A stretch of 64,000 nt of DNA from Gemmatimonadota bacterium (GCA_009841115.1 VXML01000024.1:66249-130248); one strand, 5' to 3'; positions 1 to 9,037 are shown, counted from the first letter of the stretch. Program-made: numbers and translations. The notes: generated by a model from the letters alone, not told the origin.

Positions 1-348
1 TGCGTTTTTCTGCTGCTCATTTTCTTCATGGTCACCACGGTTTTCAAGCAGCCCTACAGTCTGCAGGTGGAGTTGCCCCAGGCCCGTCAGGCTACCATCG
101 TCGAAGAGAAGAAATTGGTGGCCTCGATCGACAAGTCGGGTGCCATGGAACTAAACCGCCAGCTAGTGAGTATGGCAAAACTTCCAGCGCTGCTCGCCCG
201 CGAGAAAGAGACGACCCGCAGTTTGACGTTGATCATTCGCACGGACAAGAAGACCCGGCACGGTCTTGTGCTCGAGGTCATGGAGATTGCCAAGCGGCTC
301 GACGTCGATAAGGTCGTTTTGGCCACCGAAGAGGAGAAGGAACTCTGA
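1..348 (+). CDS. ExbD/TolR-family biopolymer transport protein (5' end outside the window)
   Basis: The frame is open from base 1, so the ORF-track start at 28 is an internal Met and the gene begins upstream of the window. The visible start reads CVFLLLIFFMVTTVF, the end of the single N-terminal membrane helix typical of ExbD/TolR. A periplasmic domain of about 100 residues follows, with the usual pattern ending in a KVVLAT-like strand. ExbD works with ExbB in the inner membrane to couple the proton-motive force to TonB-dependent outer-membrane transport or Tol function. An exbB-like gene probably lies just before the window; this is inferred. The match rests on the helix and the size of the domain. 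Confidence 0.82.
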   Translation, partial: CVFLLLIFFMVTTVFKQPYSLQVELPQARQATIVEEKKLVASIDKSGAMELNRQLVSMAKLPALLAREKETTRSLTLIIRTDKKTRHGLVLEVMEIAKRLDVDKVVLATEEEKEL

Positions 349-380
349 GCAACTTCTGAAGCGACCGCTAGGAAACTCCC

Positions 381-1127
381 ATGCGCTATCTCGTCTCTAC
401 TCTCTGTCTAGTCCTGACCGCTTCTTCCGCTCCCGCCGAGGATGCGCTGCCGCACCACACCATCCTCCGCGCCGCCGGGCCTATCGCCGTGGACGGCCAC
501 CTCGACGAGCCTTCCTGGGAGGCCGCCCAAGTCATCGATCAATTCGTCTTTCCTTGGTGGACTGAAGGAGCCAAGGATCGCACCGAAGCCCGCTTGTTGT
601 GGGACGACGTGCATCTGTACGTCGCCTTCACTGCGCACGACCCGCACATTTCGGCCACCTTGACCGAGCGCGACAGTCCAGTGTCGCGCGACGATTGCGT
701 CGAGGTGTTCATCGCTCCAGACACCAGCCAAGTCACCAGCTATTTCAACTTTGAATTCAACGCCTTGGGCACGATTCTGGACCGCTCGCCGCACGCTGAT
801 CGTTCGTCTGCATGGAACGGCGAGGGCGTGCAGGTGGCCATCGACATTCAAGGTACACTCAACCAGGAGACGGATCAGGATACGCTCTGGACTGCTGAGA
901 TCGCCCTTCCCTTTGCCGTTTTCGCTCCATACGCCCCCAACCTGCCCCCGACCGCCGCCGATGTGTGGCGTCTCAACCTGTACCGCACGGGTGGCGCAGT
1001 TAATCTGCAATACATCACTTGGTCCAATACCTTGACGCCCAAGCCGCAATTCCACGCGCCCGAGCGCTTTGGGGTGGTGCATTTCGATAGCCGGCCGGTA
1101 TTGAGTCTGCAAGACGAAGCCGAGTAG
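381..1127 (+). CDS. Secreted carbohydrate-binding family 9-like protein
   Basis: This 248-residue protein starts with a signal peptide (MRYLVSTLCLVLTASSAPA). One domain follows that fits the CBM9-like fold: an AVDGHLDEPSWEAA opening of the 'IDGxxDExxW' kind, LLWDDVHLYVAFTAHD, then DDCVEVFIAPD. CBM9-like domains bind sugars or serve as extracellular ligand-binding modules; no catalytic motif is visible. It lies 33 bp after the ExbD gene and could be co-transcribed with it, which would link it to TonB-dependent uptake (inference). Three more distantly similar secreted proteins lie at 6228, 32364 and 53678. Confidence 0.72.
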   Translation: MRYLVSTLCLVLTASSAPAEDALPHHTILRAAGPIAVDGHLDEPSWEAAQVIDQFVFPWWTEGAKDRTEARLLWDDVHLYVAFTAHDPHISATLTERDSPVSRDDCVEVFIAPDTSQVTSYFNFEFNALGTILDRSPHADRSSAWNGEGVQVAIDIQGTLNQETDQDTLWTAEIALPFAVFAPYAPNLPPTAADVWRLNLYRTGGAVNLQYITWSNTLTPKPQFHAPERFGVVHFDSRPVLSLQDEAE

Positions 1128-1143
1128 GAAGACGCGGCTAGCC

Positions 1144-2916
1144 GTGTCTTCATCAAATCGGGATTTCCGACGAACTACTGCTACAGTTATCTATCGCGTT
1201 CTACTGCTATTTGCGTTGTTCGCGTCCTGCGAATCCACAGATGCGCCGCTCGTCCTCTACGAGAGCCCGCATGGACTGGTGGCGCTAAAGGCGGCGCGGG
1301 TCGATTTCGCGGAAGAGAGTGAAGAGGCGGCTGCGGCGTGGGCGCACTTTGCTGCGGGCGAAGATTATCTCGACGAGGGTCGTTGCGGTGCTGCGGCTGA
1401 GAGCTATTTGCAGGCTGCGGCGCGGCGACCGTCTCCAGCAGTCTGGCTCAATGCGGGGGTTGCGCTGCTGTGCGATGGCGAGTATGAAAAGGCGGGGGAG
1501 GTGCTGGCAAAGGGGCTGGAAATTTCGGCGACACGAGCAGATGTGCAAGCCGCTTTGCTGGGCAATCTGGGCCAAGCTCATCAGCGCCTAGGGCGTCTCG
1601 ACTCGGCATTGGTGTCCTACCAAGACGCGGTAGCGCTGCACCGGCAGAGCGGCTTTGCCGCTGGCGAGGCCCAAGCGCTGGGCGATTTAGGTGCGGCCTA
1701 TTTCATGCAGGGCGATTTAGGGCAGGCGCTCAGCTTCCTAAAACAGGCGCGGGATGGGCATCGGCGGATCGGCGACCATCTTGGGCTGGCGCGAGACCTC
1801 GACCGCATTGGCACGGTTTACTTCGTCCGGGGTGCGGCGGATTCGGCACTGGCGATCTTCACAGAGGCACTCGCTTTCTACCGGGACAAGGGGTATCTGC
1901 GCGGCCAGGCCGGTGGCCTGACGAATATCGGCAACATCCACCTAGACGAAGGTCGGCTCGATTCGGCGCATTTTTACTTTTCCGCAGGACTGGACGTCCT
2001 CGAGCGCCTAGCCGACGACGCGGCCCGCGCAACTCAGCTAGCGCGGATTGGACAAATCTACCAGCAGCAGGACGATATAGAGGCCGCACTGGTCGCCTAT
2101 CGCGAGGCACTTTCTATACATCAGGCACAAGAAAAAGTGGCTAGCCAAGCCGAGACGCTCGACCGCATGGCGCGCATTTTTTTTCAACAGGGCCGTTTGG
2201 ATTCGGCACTGTCTGCGTACCAGTCGGCATTTGCGCTCTACCGGCGCTACGATAGCCATCCGGGCAAGCGGGCGCAGGCACTAGACCACATTGGCGATGT
2301 GCATCTGTACCAGGGTCGTTTGGATTCGGCGCTGTCCGCCTTTGAGGCGGCGCTGGAGATCTACGTTGCCCACGGCCATCCGCGCGGCCGGGCCGTCCAG
2401 TCGAGTAAGATCGGTCAAGTGCTGCAAAAGCAGGGACGGCTAGACGAGGCGATAGAAACCCATCGCGTGGCCTTGGCGCTGTACCGCGAATTCGATCTCT
2501 ATGCCGAGGGGGCGACCCAACTCGACTATATTGGCCATCTCTACTTCCGCCAGGGTAAAATCGACGAGGCGCTTGCCTCCTTTGAGAACGCTCTGCACGT
2601 CTTCACGCAGGCGGGCAACCGCCAAGGCGAGGCCGCGCAACTGAGCAATATCGGCAACATCTATTTTGAGCAGGGCCGCTTGGACGAGGCGCTTAAGGCA
2701 TTTGGCGATGCCCTGCACGTTTTTCAGTTGATCGGGCACCGACAAGGGGAGGCGCAGAGTTTGGGCAATATCGGGTTGGTATACCGCAGGAAGGGCGAGC
2801 AGGCGCAAGCGCTAGAGGCGTTGCAACAGGCGCGCGCTGCGTATGCCGAGATTGGGGTGCGGAGCGAGGGGCGGCGGACGGTGGAAGAGGCGATTGGGGC
2901 CATTGAGGGGCGTTGA
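1144..2916 (+). CDS. TPR-repeat lipoprotein-like protein
   Basis: This is a 590-residue protein built almost entirely of tetratricopeptide repeats. Units such as GRLDSALSAYQSAFALYRR recur about every 40 residues from roughly residue 60 to the C-terminus, in the kinesin-light-chain style (TPR_12). The N-terminus has a hydrophobic stretch, VLLLFALFASC, that resembles a lipobox, so it may be an outer- or inner-membrane lipoprotein. TPR arrays mediate protein-protein contacts and no enzymatic motif is seen. The start is a GTG 16 bp after the CBM9-like gene; no strong ribosome-binding site is obvious, so the exact start is uncertain. The repeats are very alike at the DNA level too, which suggests internal duplication. 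Confidence 0.78.
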   Translation: MSSSNRDFRRTTATVIYRVLLLFALFASCESTDAPLVLYESPHGLVALKAARVDFAEESEEAAAAWAHFAAGEDYLDEGRCGAAAESYLQAAARRPSPAVWLNAGVALLCDGEYEKAGEVLAKGLEISATRADVQAALLGNLGQAHQRLGRLDSALVSYQDAVALHRQSGFAAGEAQALGDLGAAYFMQGDLGQALSFLKQARDGHRRIGDHLGLARDLDRIGTVYFVRGAADSALAIFTEALAFYRDKGYLRGQAGGLTNIGNIHLDEGRLDSAHFYFSAGLDVLERLADDAARATQLARIGQIYQQQDDIEAALVAYREALSIHQAQEKVASQAETLDRMARIFFQQGRLDSALSAYQSAFALYRRYDSHPGKRAQALDHIGDVHLYQGRLDSALSAFEAALEIYVAHGHPRGRAVQSSKIGQVLQKQGRLDEAIETHRVALALYREFDLYAEGATQLDYIGHLYFRQGKIDEALASFENALHVFTQAGNRQGEAAQLSNIGNIYFEQGRLDEALKAFGDALHVFQLIGHRQGEAQSLGNIGLVYRRKGEQAQALEALQQARAAYAEIGVRSEGRRTVEEAIGAIEGR

Positions 2917-3084
2917 ATTGACATGGGTGATTAATGTAGCCATATTACTTAATTTTTACACCCGCACACTGCTTGCCGTTGCGGAATACACAAACCCTTC
3001 AGGGACGACGTTTGACGGCCTGCCCCGATTTACAGGGGATTGAAACGTCAAAGTTTCAACCGCATCGTCGGCCGCGTGATAAAT

Positions 3085-3603
3085 ATGCAAGTATTAATTC
3101 TCTTTCTACTCATGGCCTTGCCTTTGGCTTGTTTTGCGGCTGAAAAGGACGAGGTTAAGGACGACACCGAGGACGTGCTCGTCTTGCATTCCGGCGAGGT
3201 GTATCAAGGGGTTATCTTGGAACGCTCGCCTGGGCGTATCTTATTTAGTACCCGTCAATACGAGGTGCGTGCCATAGACCCGTCTGAGGTTAGATTGCAC
3301 CGCTTGGATAGGTCGGCGGCTAGGGAATATAATAGTAAGTCAACGATAGGGGTCCTCGCGGCGTTGACAGCCTATTTCATGTCACCCCTTTTATTAGAGG
3401 ATAATCCTGAAACCGGCGAGCCCGATCGTAAAACTCGACTGGGCATCAGTTCAGGTGCCTTTTTCCTTGTGCATGCGGCCATCAGGGCGAGCGCGTATAA
3501 GCCTTCGCGCAAGGAGCATAGAGAGCGTTATATGGAGCAGACCCAGATTCAGTTGGGCGCGTCTCCAAGCGGCGCGAATATGAGGATTGTATTCCGCTTC
3601 TAA
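3085..3603 (+). CDS. Small exported protein of unknown function
   Basis: The track starts at a TTG at 3040. The ATG at 3085 gives a normal signal peptide (MQVLILFLLMALPLACFA), so I prefer it. The mature part begins with a charged KDEVKDDTEDV stretch, then a beta-rich segment (LVLHSGEVYQGVILERSPG) resembling the small sheet of Sm-like or envelope proteins. A hydrophobic region follows near residues 85-105, and a C-terminal strand ends in IVFRF. The terminal aromatic residue would suit an outer-membrane or periplasmic protein, but no family is recognised. It stands apart from the TPR gene by about 170 bp. Confidence 0.5.
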   Translation: MQVLILFLLMALPLACFAAEKDEVKDDTEDVLVLHSGEVYQGVILERSPGRILFSTRQYEVRAIDPSEVRLHRLDRSAAREYNSKSTIGVLAALTAYFMSPLLLEDNPETGEPDRKTRLGISSGAFFLVHAAIRASAYKPSRKEHRERYMEQTQIQLGASPSGANMRIVFRF

Positions 3604-3900
3604 TGAAGTCGGATCTACATCTACTGGGATAGGCGTGGCTCGCACCCCTGCTTACCCCTGCTACATTCAACAGGCCGAGTCGGGCCGTTTCTGTGCATTA
3701 TCATCCTCGTACTGATGAGCGCCATCAACGCTCGAGCGGGTGCGCCTCAGCACTTTGCGACCATCTACGGGTTGAAAGATCGTACGCGTACCAACAGCGG
3801 AAAAGACGGAAAATGCTTGTTGGCCTCGCAAACGCTAATCCCAACTAGGACTGACTGCTACGCACATAAACGCTGCTAGTAGTAGTGGTGAAAGTGGGTA
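3604..3900. other. Non-coding gap between convergent genes, with a possible short decayed ORF
   Basis: About 300 bp separate two convergent genes and no recognisable gene lies here. One frame on the plus strand (ATG at 3715, stop near 3880, about 55 codons) begins like the end of a signal peptide (LMSAINARAG). It is preceded by open frame without a start codon, so it may be a fragment of a lost exported-protein gene. No clear terminator hairpin was found. Confidence 0.25.
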
Positions 3901-6075
3901 CTAGGGCGAATGAGTGCGGGCAGAGGAGAGGGAGAGGCGGTTGAGGTGGATTGGGATGAGTGCGGCGTCCCCTTCACGGATGTGGACGATCTGGTCCATG
4001 GCGAGGTTGGAGAAGCGCTGCTTTTGGCCCGTTGTCGGCCAGGTAACTTCCACAAAAAGAAGCGTATCGGCGCGGCCTAAACCAATCTCCTGTTGCAGAC
4101 TCGACGCGCCGAAGCTGCCACCTGAGCCGACGGTAGTGTAGATGTCGCGGACGGTGCCCTCTTCGCGGATGCGTACTTGGATGCGGGCACCCAAGGCGTC
4201 TCTGTTGGACTGGACGCCTTCGAGGCGAAGGGTGAGCCAGCGATGGCCGTGGCCGGGATTTTCAAACAGGACATTCTGGTAGAAGTCGCCGTCGTAGGCC
4301 CCGCCTAAGACGATGTAGATGTCTTGGTCGCCGTCGTTGTCGATGTCGGCGAAGGAGACCCCGTGGCCTTTTTGGATGTGGCCGAAGCCGCCGGAGAAGG
4401 TCGCCTCTTCAAAGCGCTGCCCGCCGATGTTGCGCATCATGCGGTTGGGGAGCAATGAGCGCAGGTCGGGGTTGCCGGTGCCGATATAGCAGTCGAGGAA
4501 GCCGTCGTTGTCGAGGTCGCCGTAATTGGCCCCCATAGCTAGGATGATCCCGTCCATCCCGACCTGTACCGTTATATCGGCGAAAGTGCCATCTCCCCGA
4601 TTCTGGTAGAAGCGGGGCCTTGCTGCGGACGAGGGCTGACCTAGATAGACCTCGGCGATGTCATCGGGGTCTTTGCTGTGGTAGCCGGCGGCGAAGAGGT
4701 CGAGGTCGCCGTCGTTGTCGTAGTCCCAAAACCAAGTGGGGAACGATCCCTGCGGCTCGGCGACGCCAGCTTCTGCGGTCGCATCGGCAAAAGGTTTCCG
4801 CGGTCCCTCGTTGCGGTAGAGGACGTTGTCTTGGCCGAGGCGGGAGAGATAGAGGTCGGGATCGCCGTCGTTGTCGTAGTCTCCCCAAGTTACGCCTTTG
4901 ACAAAGCCGATGTTGTCTATGCTCAGTTCGGGAGCGACATCGGCGAAGGTGCCGTCGCCTTGGTTTTGGTAGAGTTGGCAGGGGTGCCGCTCCCAAGCGT
5001 CGGACTCGTTGCCGACGTAGAGGTCGAGGTCGCCGTCGTTGTCGTAGTCGCTCCAAGCAGCCGAGTGGGTGGGGTGAAAGGCGAGGAGGCCGGCCGCTTC
5101 GGTTGCATCGGCGAAGGTGCCGCCGTTGTTGCGCAGCAGGGAGTTGGGGTGGTGGCCCAAGTCGGCGAGCCAAGCCCCGCGCAGCACGAGGATGTCGCGG
5201 TGGCCGTCGTTGTCGTAGTCCGCTTGGCAGATGTTGAGGCCGCCGACTTGGCCGGTGAGGCCAGCTTGCTCGGTGTGCTCGGCAAAGGTGCCGTCGCCTT
5301 GGTTGCGGAAGTAGCGAAGCTGGTCGTCTAGGCCCCAAGAAGAGGCGACGACGTCGAGATAGCCGTCGTTGTCGAAATCATCGACGATGCTGCCGCCGGA
5401 CAGGGCGACTACGTCCAAGCCTAGGCCCGGTGCTCGGTCCGCAAAACGCCCGATGGCACTGGAGTCGGCGAAGCAATCCGGGGAGATGAGCCACTCGGGC
5501 GGGACGGCGTGGGGGTACTGGCCGAGGGTCATGTAGGCGATGTTGAGCAGCCAGCGGGCGCTCAAGTCGTCCGGGTTTTCGTGCAGGGCCGCTGTGTACT
5601 GTTCAATGGCGGCCTGCGAGCCTTCTTGCAGGGTGTGGATCCCCTCGCCTTGGATGGGCAGCAAACAGGAGGCGATGGTGTGGTTGAGCAGGCAGTTTTC
5701 CTGCTCGCCGAGGCGCAGGTAGGCGAGGCCCAGCCGGTCGCGGACGCGCGTGCGGAGGCTGGGAGGCAGATTTTGCGCTTGCAGGATGTGCAGTTCGGCG
5801 ATGGCCTCGCGCGTCTGGCCGGCGCGCAGAAGCTGGATGGCCAATTCGAGGCGCAGTGCTTGTTGGCGATTGTGATTTTGCGCGTTGGCTAGCTGCTCGC
5901 GCAGGTAGGCGGCGCTGGCGGCGTTCATGTTCAGGGTGTTGAGGTTGGTGGGGACTTGGGCGCGGACTTCGCTGGCGAGCTGCCGCAGGCGAGCGGCCAT
6001 GCGCTCGGAAGTGGATAACTGGGCTTGGGAGGGCGCTGGAAAAAGCGCGAGGAGGAGTAAGACGATTGGGATCAT
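3901..6075 (-). CDS. TPR + FG-GAP (VCBS) repeat + ASPIC/UnbV secreted protein
   Basis: The track starts at 6150, but the Met at 6075 begins a clean signal peptide (MIPIVLLLLALFPAPSQAQ), so the mature protein is about 724 residues. Roughly residues 60-220 are helical TPR-like repeats. The central part holds many FG-GAP/VCBS units, each with a calcium-binding DYDNDGDLDL-type loop alternating with NQGDGTFAD. The C-terminus (GARIQVRIREEG to VTWPTTGQKQRF) is an ASPIC/UnbV domain. Such proteins are extracellular beta-propellers thought to bind ligands or surfaces. Architecturally it equals the product of the neighbouring-type pair at 28782 (TPR) and 30326 (FG-GAP/ASPIC) joined in one chain. The gene is transcribed away from 6228. 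Confidence 0.85.
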   Translation of the reverse strand: MIPIVLLLLALFPAPSQAQLSTSERMAARLRQLASEVRAQVPTNLNTLNMNAASAAYLREQLANAQNHNRQQALRLELAIQLLRAGQTREAIAELHILQAQNLPPSLRTRVRDRLGLAYLRLGEQENCLLNHTIASCLLPIQGEGIHTLQEGSQAAIEQYTAALHENPDDLSARWLLNIAYMTLGQYPHAVPPEWLISPDCFADSSAIGRFADRAPGLGLDVVALSGGSIVDDFDNDGYLDVVASSWGLDDQLRYFRNQGDGTFAEHTEQAGLTGQVGGLNICQADYDNDGHRDILVLRGAWLADLGHHPNSLLRNNGGTFADATEAAGLLAFHPTHSAAWSDYDNDGDLDLYVGNESDAWERHPCQLYQNQGDGTFADVAPELSIDNIGFVKGVTWGDYDNDGDPDLYLSRLGQDNVLYRNEGPRKPFADATAEAGVAEPQGSFPTWFWDYDNDGDLDLFAAGYHSKDPDDIAEVYLGQPSSAARPRFYQNRGDGTFADITVQVGMDGIILAMGANYGDLDNDGFLDCYIGTGNPDLRSLLPNRMMRNIGGQRFEEATFSGGFGHIQKGHGVSFADIDNDGDQDIYIVLGGAYDGDFYQNVLFENPGHGHRWLTLRLEGVQSNRDALGARIQVRIREEGTVRDIYTTVGSGGSFGASSLQQEIGLGRADTLLFVEVTWPTTGQKQRFSNLAMDQIVHIREGDAALIPIHLNRLSLSSARTHSP

Positions 6076-6100
6076 AAACGCGCCTTCAAGAATAACACAA

Positions 6101-6129
6101 TTGACAACATAAGCGTCATTTGTTATCAC
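6101..6129 (+). promoter_or_regulatory. Probable sigma70-type promoter for the 6228 gene
   Basis: A perfect TTGACA (6101-6106) is followed after 17 bp by TATCAC (6124-6129), a four-of-six match to the -10 consensus. It lies in the divergent region about 100 bp before the well-expressed-looking secreted protein gene. The assignment is by eye only, and sigma preferences in this lineage are not known. Confidence 0.35.
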
Positions 6130-6227
6130 TAACAACTTAATGCGCTTCAAAGAGTGTTCTGAAGTGCATTGGCACGAGCATTTTATTTATCGAATCAACC
6201 CCCATTCTAACGAGAGGGAGATAAGTC

Positions 6228-7172
6228 ATGAGGAAACTATTGACGCTTAGTGTGGCCGTATCGCTCTTGGGCCTGAGTTCGCCTTCTTCGGCGCATGTGC
6301 CTGAGGGGCTGATCTTGGGCGTCTGGCAGTGGCCCACGTCGCATCTGCCGGTGATGGATGGCGATATTTCCGAGTGGGACGTAGTGCCCGACAACTTGTG
6401 GCTCACGCCGTTCAGCGAATTCAACGGCGAGCTTCTGCACGTGGTGGTGGCCGGCGAAGTTGGGGCTGAGGTTAATACCGCGGATTTGAATTTCCGCTGG
6501 ACCTCGGGCTGGAACGACGAGCTGGATCGCCTCTACTTCGTCTATGACCGCTTCGACGATCTATGGGATCGCGATGCCGGCGGCATAGGTGGCGCTGGCG
6601 GCGACGACAGCTTTGAGATCAACCTCGATGCTAATCACGGCGGCGATGTCTCGTGGTTCGGAGCCGACGATTTCGACACCGAGGAAGAAGTGCTGCGCAA
6701 TCGGGGCCGCCTCAATCAGATGAGCCACTATCGCTGGCCGCCGATGGAGCCGATTGGCTGGAACTGGCTTTGGGCCTCAAGCGCTACTTGGCACGACGTC
6801 GAGCCTTATTCGTGTTGCCCCAACTCCTTCAATCTCAACGGTGCGCACGCCACTGAGGCGACCTTTCAGGTCGAGTGGTGGACCGTAGGCTGGGATGACT
6901 TCGATCACGCGTCGCCCGAAAACAGCGTCCAGCACGACTTTGGCGAAAACGACATCATCGGTCTGGGCATCTCGATCATCGACAACGATGTAGGCACCGA
7001 CAACGACACCGACCGCCGCTTTGCTGCTTGGCGCATGGGCGGCGCGCGTTGCGGCAATGGCGATGGCAAGTGCATCACCGACTTCATCTTGCTACCGGCG
7101 CAGATGGATCTTTTGCCAACCGCTGTCGAGAACGATAGCTGGGGCCACATCAAGGCTTCATACATGCAGTAG
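6228..7172 (+). CDS. Secreted CBM9-like protein, copy A
   Basis: This 314-residue exported protein has a signal peptide (MRKLLTLSVAVSLLGLSSPSSA) and a strong ribosome-binding site (GAGGGAGATAAGTC before ATG). The sequence has a DGDISEWD start, a long beta-rich body with LDRLYFVYDRFDD and DDSFEINLDANHGGD, and ends in SWGHIKASYMQ. This fits a CBM9-like sugar- or ligand-binding fold. Copies at 32364 and 53678 share the opening DGD-S-W pattern and the ending SW(G/A)xxKA. It stands alone between a promoter-like region and a hairpin terminator, and the next gene is a sugar-binding protein of an ABC importer. A role in capturing glycans near that importer is inferred. Confidence 0.7.
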   Translation: MRKLLTLSVAVSLLGLSSPSSAHVPEGLILGVWQWPTSHLPVMDGDISEWDVVPDNLWLTPFSEFNGELLHVVVAGEVGAEVNTADLNFRWTSGWNDELDRLYFVYDRFDDLWDRDAGGIGGAGGDDSFEINLDANHGGDVSWFGADDFDTEEEVLRNRGRLNQMSHYRWPPMEPIGWNWLWASSATWHDVEPYSCCPNSFNLNGAHATEATFQVEWWTVGWDDFDHASPENSVQHDFGENDIIGLGISIIDNDVGTDNDTDRRFAAWRMGGARCGNGDGKCITDFILLPAQMDLLPTAVENDSWGHIKASYMQ

Positions 7173-7200
7173 CTGGCCCGGTAGTTTGCGGGTTTGACTT

Positions 7201-7240
7201 GGGGAGGTGGATCGATTGTGATCTGCCTCCCTCGTTTTTT
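7201..7240 (+). terminator. Rho-independent terminator after copy A
   Basis: GGGAGGTGGATC (from 7202) pairs imperfectly with GATCTGCCTCCC (7220-7231) and is followed by TCGTTTTTT. It directly follows the stop of the secreted protein at 7172. Confidence 0.75.
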
Positions 7241-7250
7241 AAGATGCCAT

Positions 7251-7311
7251 TTCGACAAACTCAATGGTCGGACACTGAAGCTCGCCCAAGTAGGCCACTG
7301 AGCTTGTCGAA
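7251..7311. repeat. REP-like inverted repeat
   Basis: TTCGACAAACTCAATGG (7251-7267) is an imperfect reverse complement (15 of 17 bases) of CCACTGAGCTTGTCGAA (7295-7311). The core TTCGACAAGCTCA-type motif is a dispersed intergenic repeat seen in many bacterial genomes. It sits in the gap between the terminator and the next gene. Confidence 0.6.
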
Positions 7312-7345
7312 GTGGCCGGTTCAGAATCGGTCTAATTAGGGTATT

Positions 7346-9016
7346 ATGACGCGGAGAAAAGTTCTCGCCCTGTTAGCGTTTTTCGCTGGCATTAGCACTG
7401 TGTATGCCCTCGCCGAGCGGCAGGCGCAGAGGATGCAGGCGACAGAGGCAGAGCTGAGTATCGACTGGGATGCGGTGGTTGACGACCCAGAGGAGCGGCT
7501 CGAGATCTCTTGGATGAGCATCCCGCGCTTTCCCACTGCGCGCGAGGGCACTTGGATCGAAAAGCGGCTCGAAGCGCGGTTCAACGTCGATTTCAAGCCG
7601 CTGTTTACCAGTCATTTTGCCTATATGCGGCGTCGGCCGTTGGTCTTTGCCGGCGGCAATGTGCCCGATTTGTTCTACGCCGGCGATCCAGTCGTGGTGC
7701 AAAAGGACGCCCACCACGGCTATGCGCTGCCCATTCCCTATGAGGTCATCCAAAAACACGCGCCCAACTATGTGCGCTATCTCAACGAGTACGCGCCCTC
7801 GGCGTGGCTCTACGCCTACTGGAAGGGGGCCAATTACGGTATTCCCACTTGGGGCAGTAGCCTCGGCTATCCTGTGCCGGGGATCTGGAGGATGGACTGG
7901 CTGCGCAACGTCGGCATCGACAAGGTGCCGGAAAACCTCGACGAGATGTACACGGCGCTGTGGAAATTTCGCCACGAGGACCCGGATGGAAATGGGATAC
8001 AGGACACCTACGGCATGTGTCCCAATGCGCAGGCTTGGTTCAATGTCTTTGGCGCGGTCTTTGGGGCCTACGGGATCGTGCCGCACGGTTGGATGCTGCG
8101 CGACGGCGAGGTTGTGTGGGGCGGGACTCGGCCCGAGGCCAAAGAGATCTTGGGCCTTTTGCGCAAGTGGTACGCCGACGGGCTGATTGACCCCGACTTT
8201 GCGATCGGCCAAATCAAGAGCAGCCCAATACCCTACCAGAAATTCGTCAGCGGCAAGACGGGATACCTCTTCAGCCACGGCGGCTATAGCAGCTTTGACC
8301 AGTACAACAAGGCGTCGTTGGTATCGGTCATTGCCGAGTTGCAGCCGGGTGCTGAGGTGGTGGTCGGGCCGTTTCCAACCGGCCCAGAAGGCATCCGCGG
8401 GGCGCGGGTGTGGAGCACGGCCGCCCATGTCTTTGTCTTCGGTAAGCAGGTAGCGGCCGCGCCTGAGAAGGTGGTGCGGATGCTCAAAATTTTCGAGGCG
8501 CTAGCGGTTGAGGAAAAGCTCTTTGTGGAGGTGCGGATGGGCCAGCGGGGCGTGCATTGGGAGTTCGACGCTGAGCGCGGCCTGTACTATCTGCCGCCCT
8601 ACGACGACCGCAACGTTGCCAACAAGCATCTTATCGTGTTGAACGTCGATGGCCCGGGTGGATTTTTCGCGCCCTGTGGGGTCCGGCCCGCCATTGCCGA
8701 CAAGTACCTGCCAACGGCCATGCTGCGACACCGCGAGCGCTATCAGCGCACCGAGTGGGCGCAGGCCGGCCTGTTCGGCAAGCCGGACGTGGTGCCTTCG
8801 TCGATCAAGCACTTGCGCGATTTGCGCAATTTGCAGATGACGGTTTACGCCGAGATCGTGCGCGGCGAGCGCGACCTTGACTATTTTGACGATTTTGTGG
8901 CCGAATGGACGGAACGGGGCGGGGCGGAGATGACCCAAGAGGCGCGGGAAATCTACAAGGTGCGCGAGGAGATTTACCGGAAGGTAGGGGTGGTGCAGAG
9001 ATTTACCGGAAGGTAG
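7346..9016 (+). CDS. ABC importer solute-binding protein, LplA-like (sugar type)
   Basis: This 556-residue protein starts with a signal or anchor segment (VLALLAFFAGISTVYALA) that lacks an obvious lipobox Cys. The body matches the long family-1 binding proteins of the LplA/lipoprotein type. It has a PDLFYAGDP pocket region, YGIPTWGSSLGYP, DPDGNGIQDTYGM (a calcium-loop-like motif typical of this group), and WYADGLIDPDF. It would bind an oligosaccharide outside the inner membrane and hand it to two permeases. The best partners by type are the LplB/YtcP-like permeases at 20296 and 21195, about 11 kb away (inference). A 29-bp tandem duplication has changed its extreme C-terminus. Confidence 0.82.
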   Translation: MTRRKVLALLAFFAGISTVYALAERQAQRMQATEAELSIDWDAVVDDPEERLEISWMSIPRFPTAREGTWIEKRLEARFNVDFKPLFTSHFAYMRRRPLVFAGGNVPDLFYAGDPVVVQKDAHHGYALPIPYEVIQKHAPNYVRYLNEYAPSAWLYAYWKGANYGIPTWGSSLGYPVPGIWRMDWLRNVGIDKVPENLDEMYTALWKFRHEDPDGNGIQDTYGMCPNAQAWFNVFGAVFGAYGIVPHGWMLRDGEVVWGGTRPEAKEILGLLRKWYADGLIDPDFAIGQIKSSPIPYQKFVSGKTGYLFSHGGYSSFDQYNKASLVSVIAELQPGAEVVVGPFPTGPEGIRGARVWSTAAHVFVFGKQVAAAPEKVVRMLKIFEALAVEEKLFVEVRMGQRGVHWEFDAERGLYYLPPYDDRNVANKHLIVLNVDGPGGFFAPCGVRPAIADKYLPTAMLRHRERYQRTEWAQAGLFGKPDVVPSSIKHLRDLRNLQMTVYAEIVRGERDLDYFDDFVAEWTERGGAEMTQEAREIYKVREEIYRKVGVVQRFTGR

Positions 9017-9026
9017 GAGTGGTGCA
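8969..9026 (+). repeat. 29-bp tandem duplication at the 3' end of the binding-protein gene
   Basis: The unit GAGATTTACCGGAAGGTAGG plus nine more bases occurs twice in a row with one base difference. Because 29 is not a multiple of three, the second copy is read in a shifted frame and supplies a new stop. The protein ends VGVVQRFTGR instead of the VGVVQ that the unduplicated sequence would give. Confidence 0.8.
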
Positions 9027-9037
9027 ATAGGGGCGTC

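Noticed and set aside
408-1112. A 234-codon minus-strand ORF
   Set aside because: It is the antisense shadow of the CBM9-like gene; it has no ribosome-binding site and a low-complexity Arg/Gly-rich sequence.
4661-5338. Long ORFs on both strands across the FG-GAP gene (225 and 217 codons)
   Set aside because: They are frame shadows of the repetitive Asp-codon-rich FG-GAP repeats.
7373-8428. A 351-codon ORF on the minus strand
   Set aside because: It lies wholly within the solute-binding protein gene and looks like antisense.
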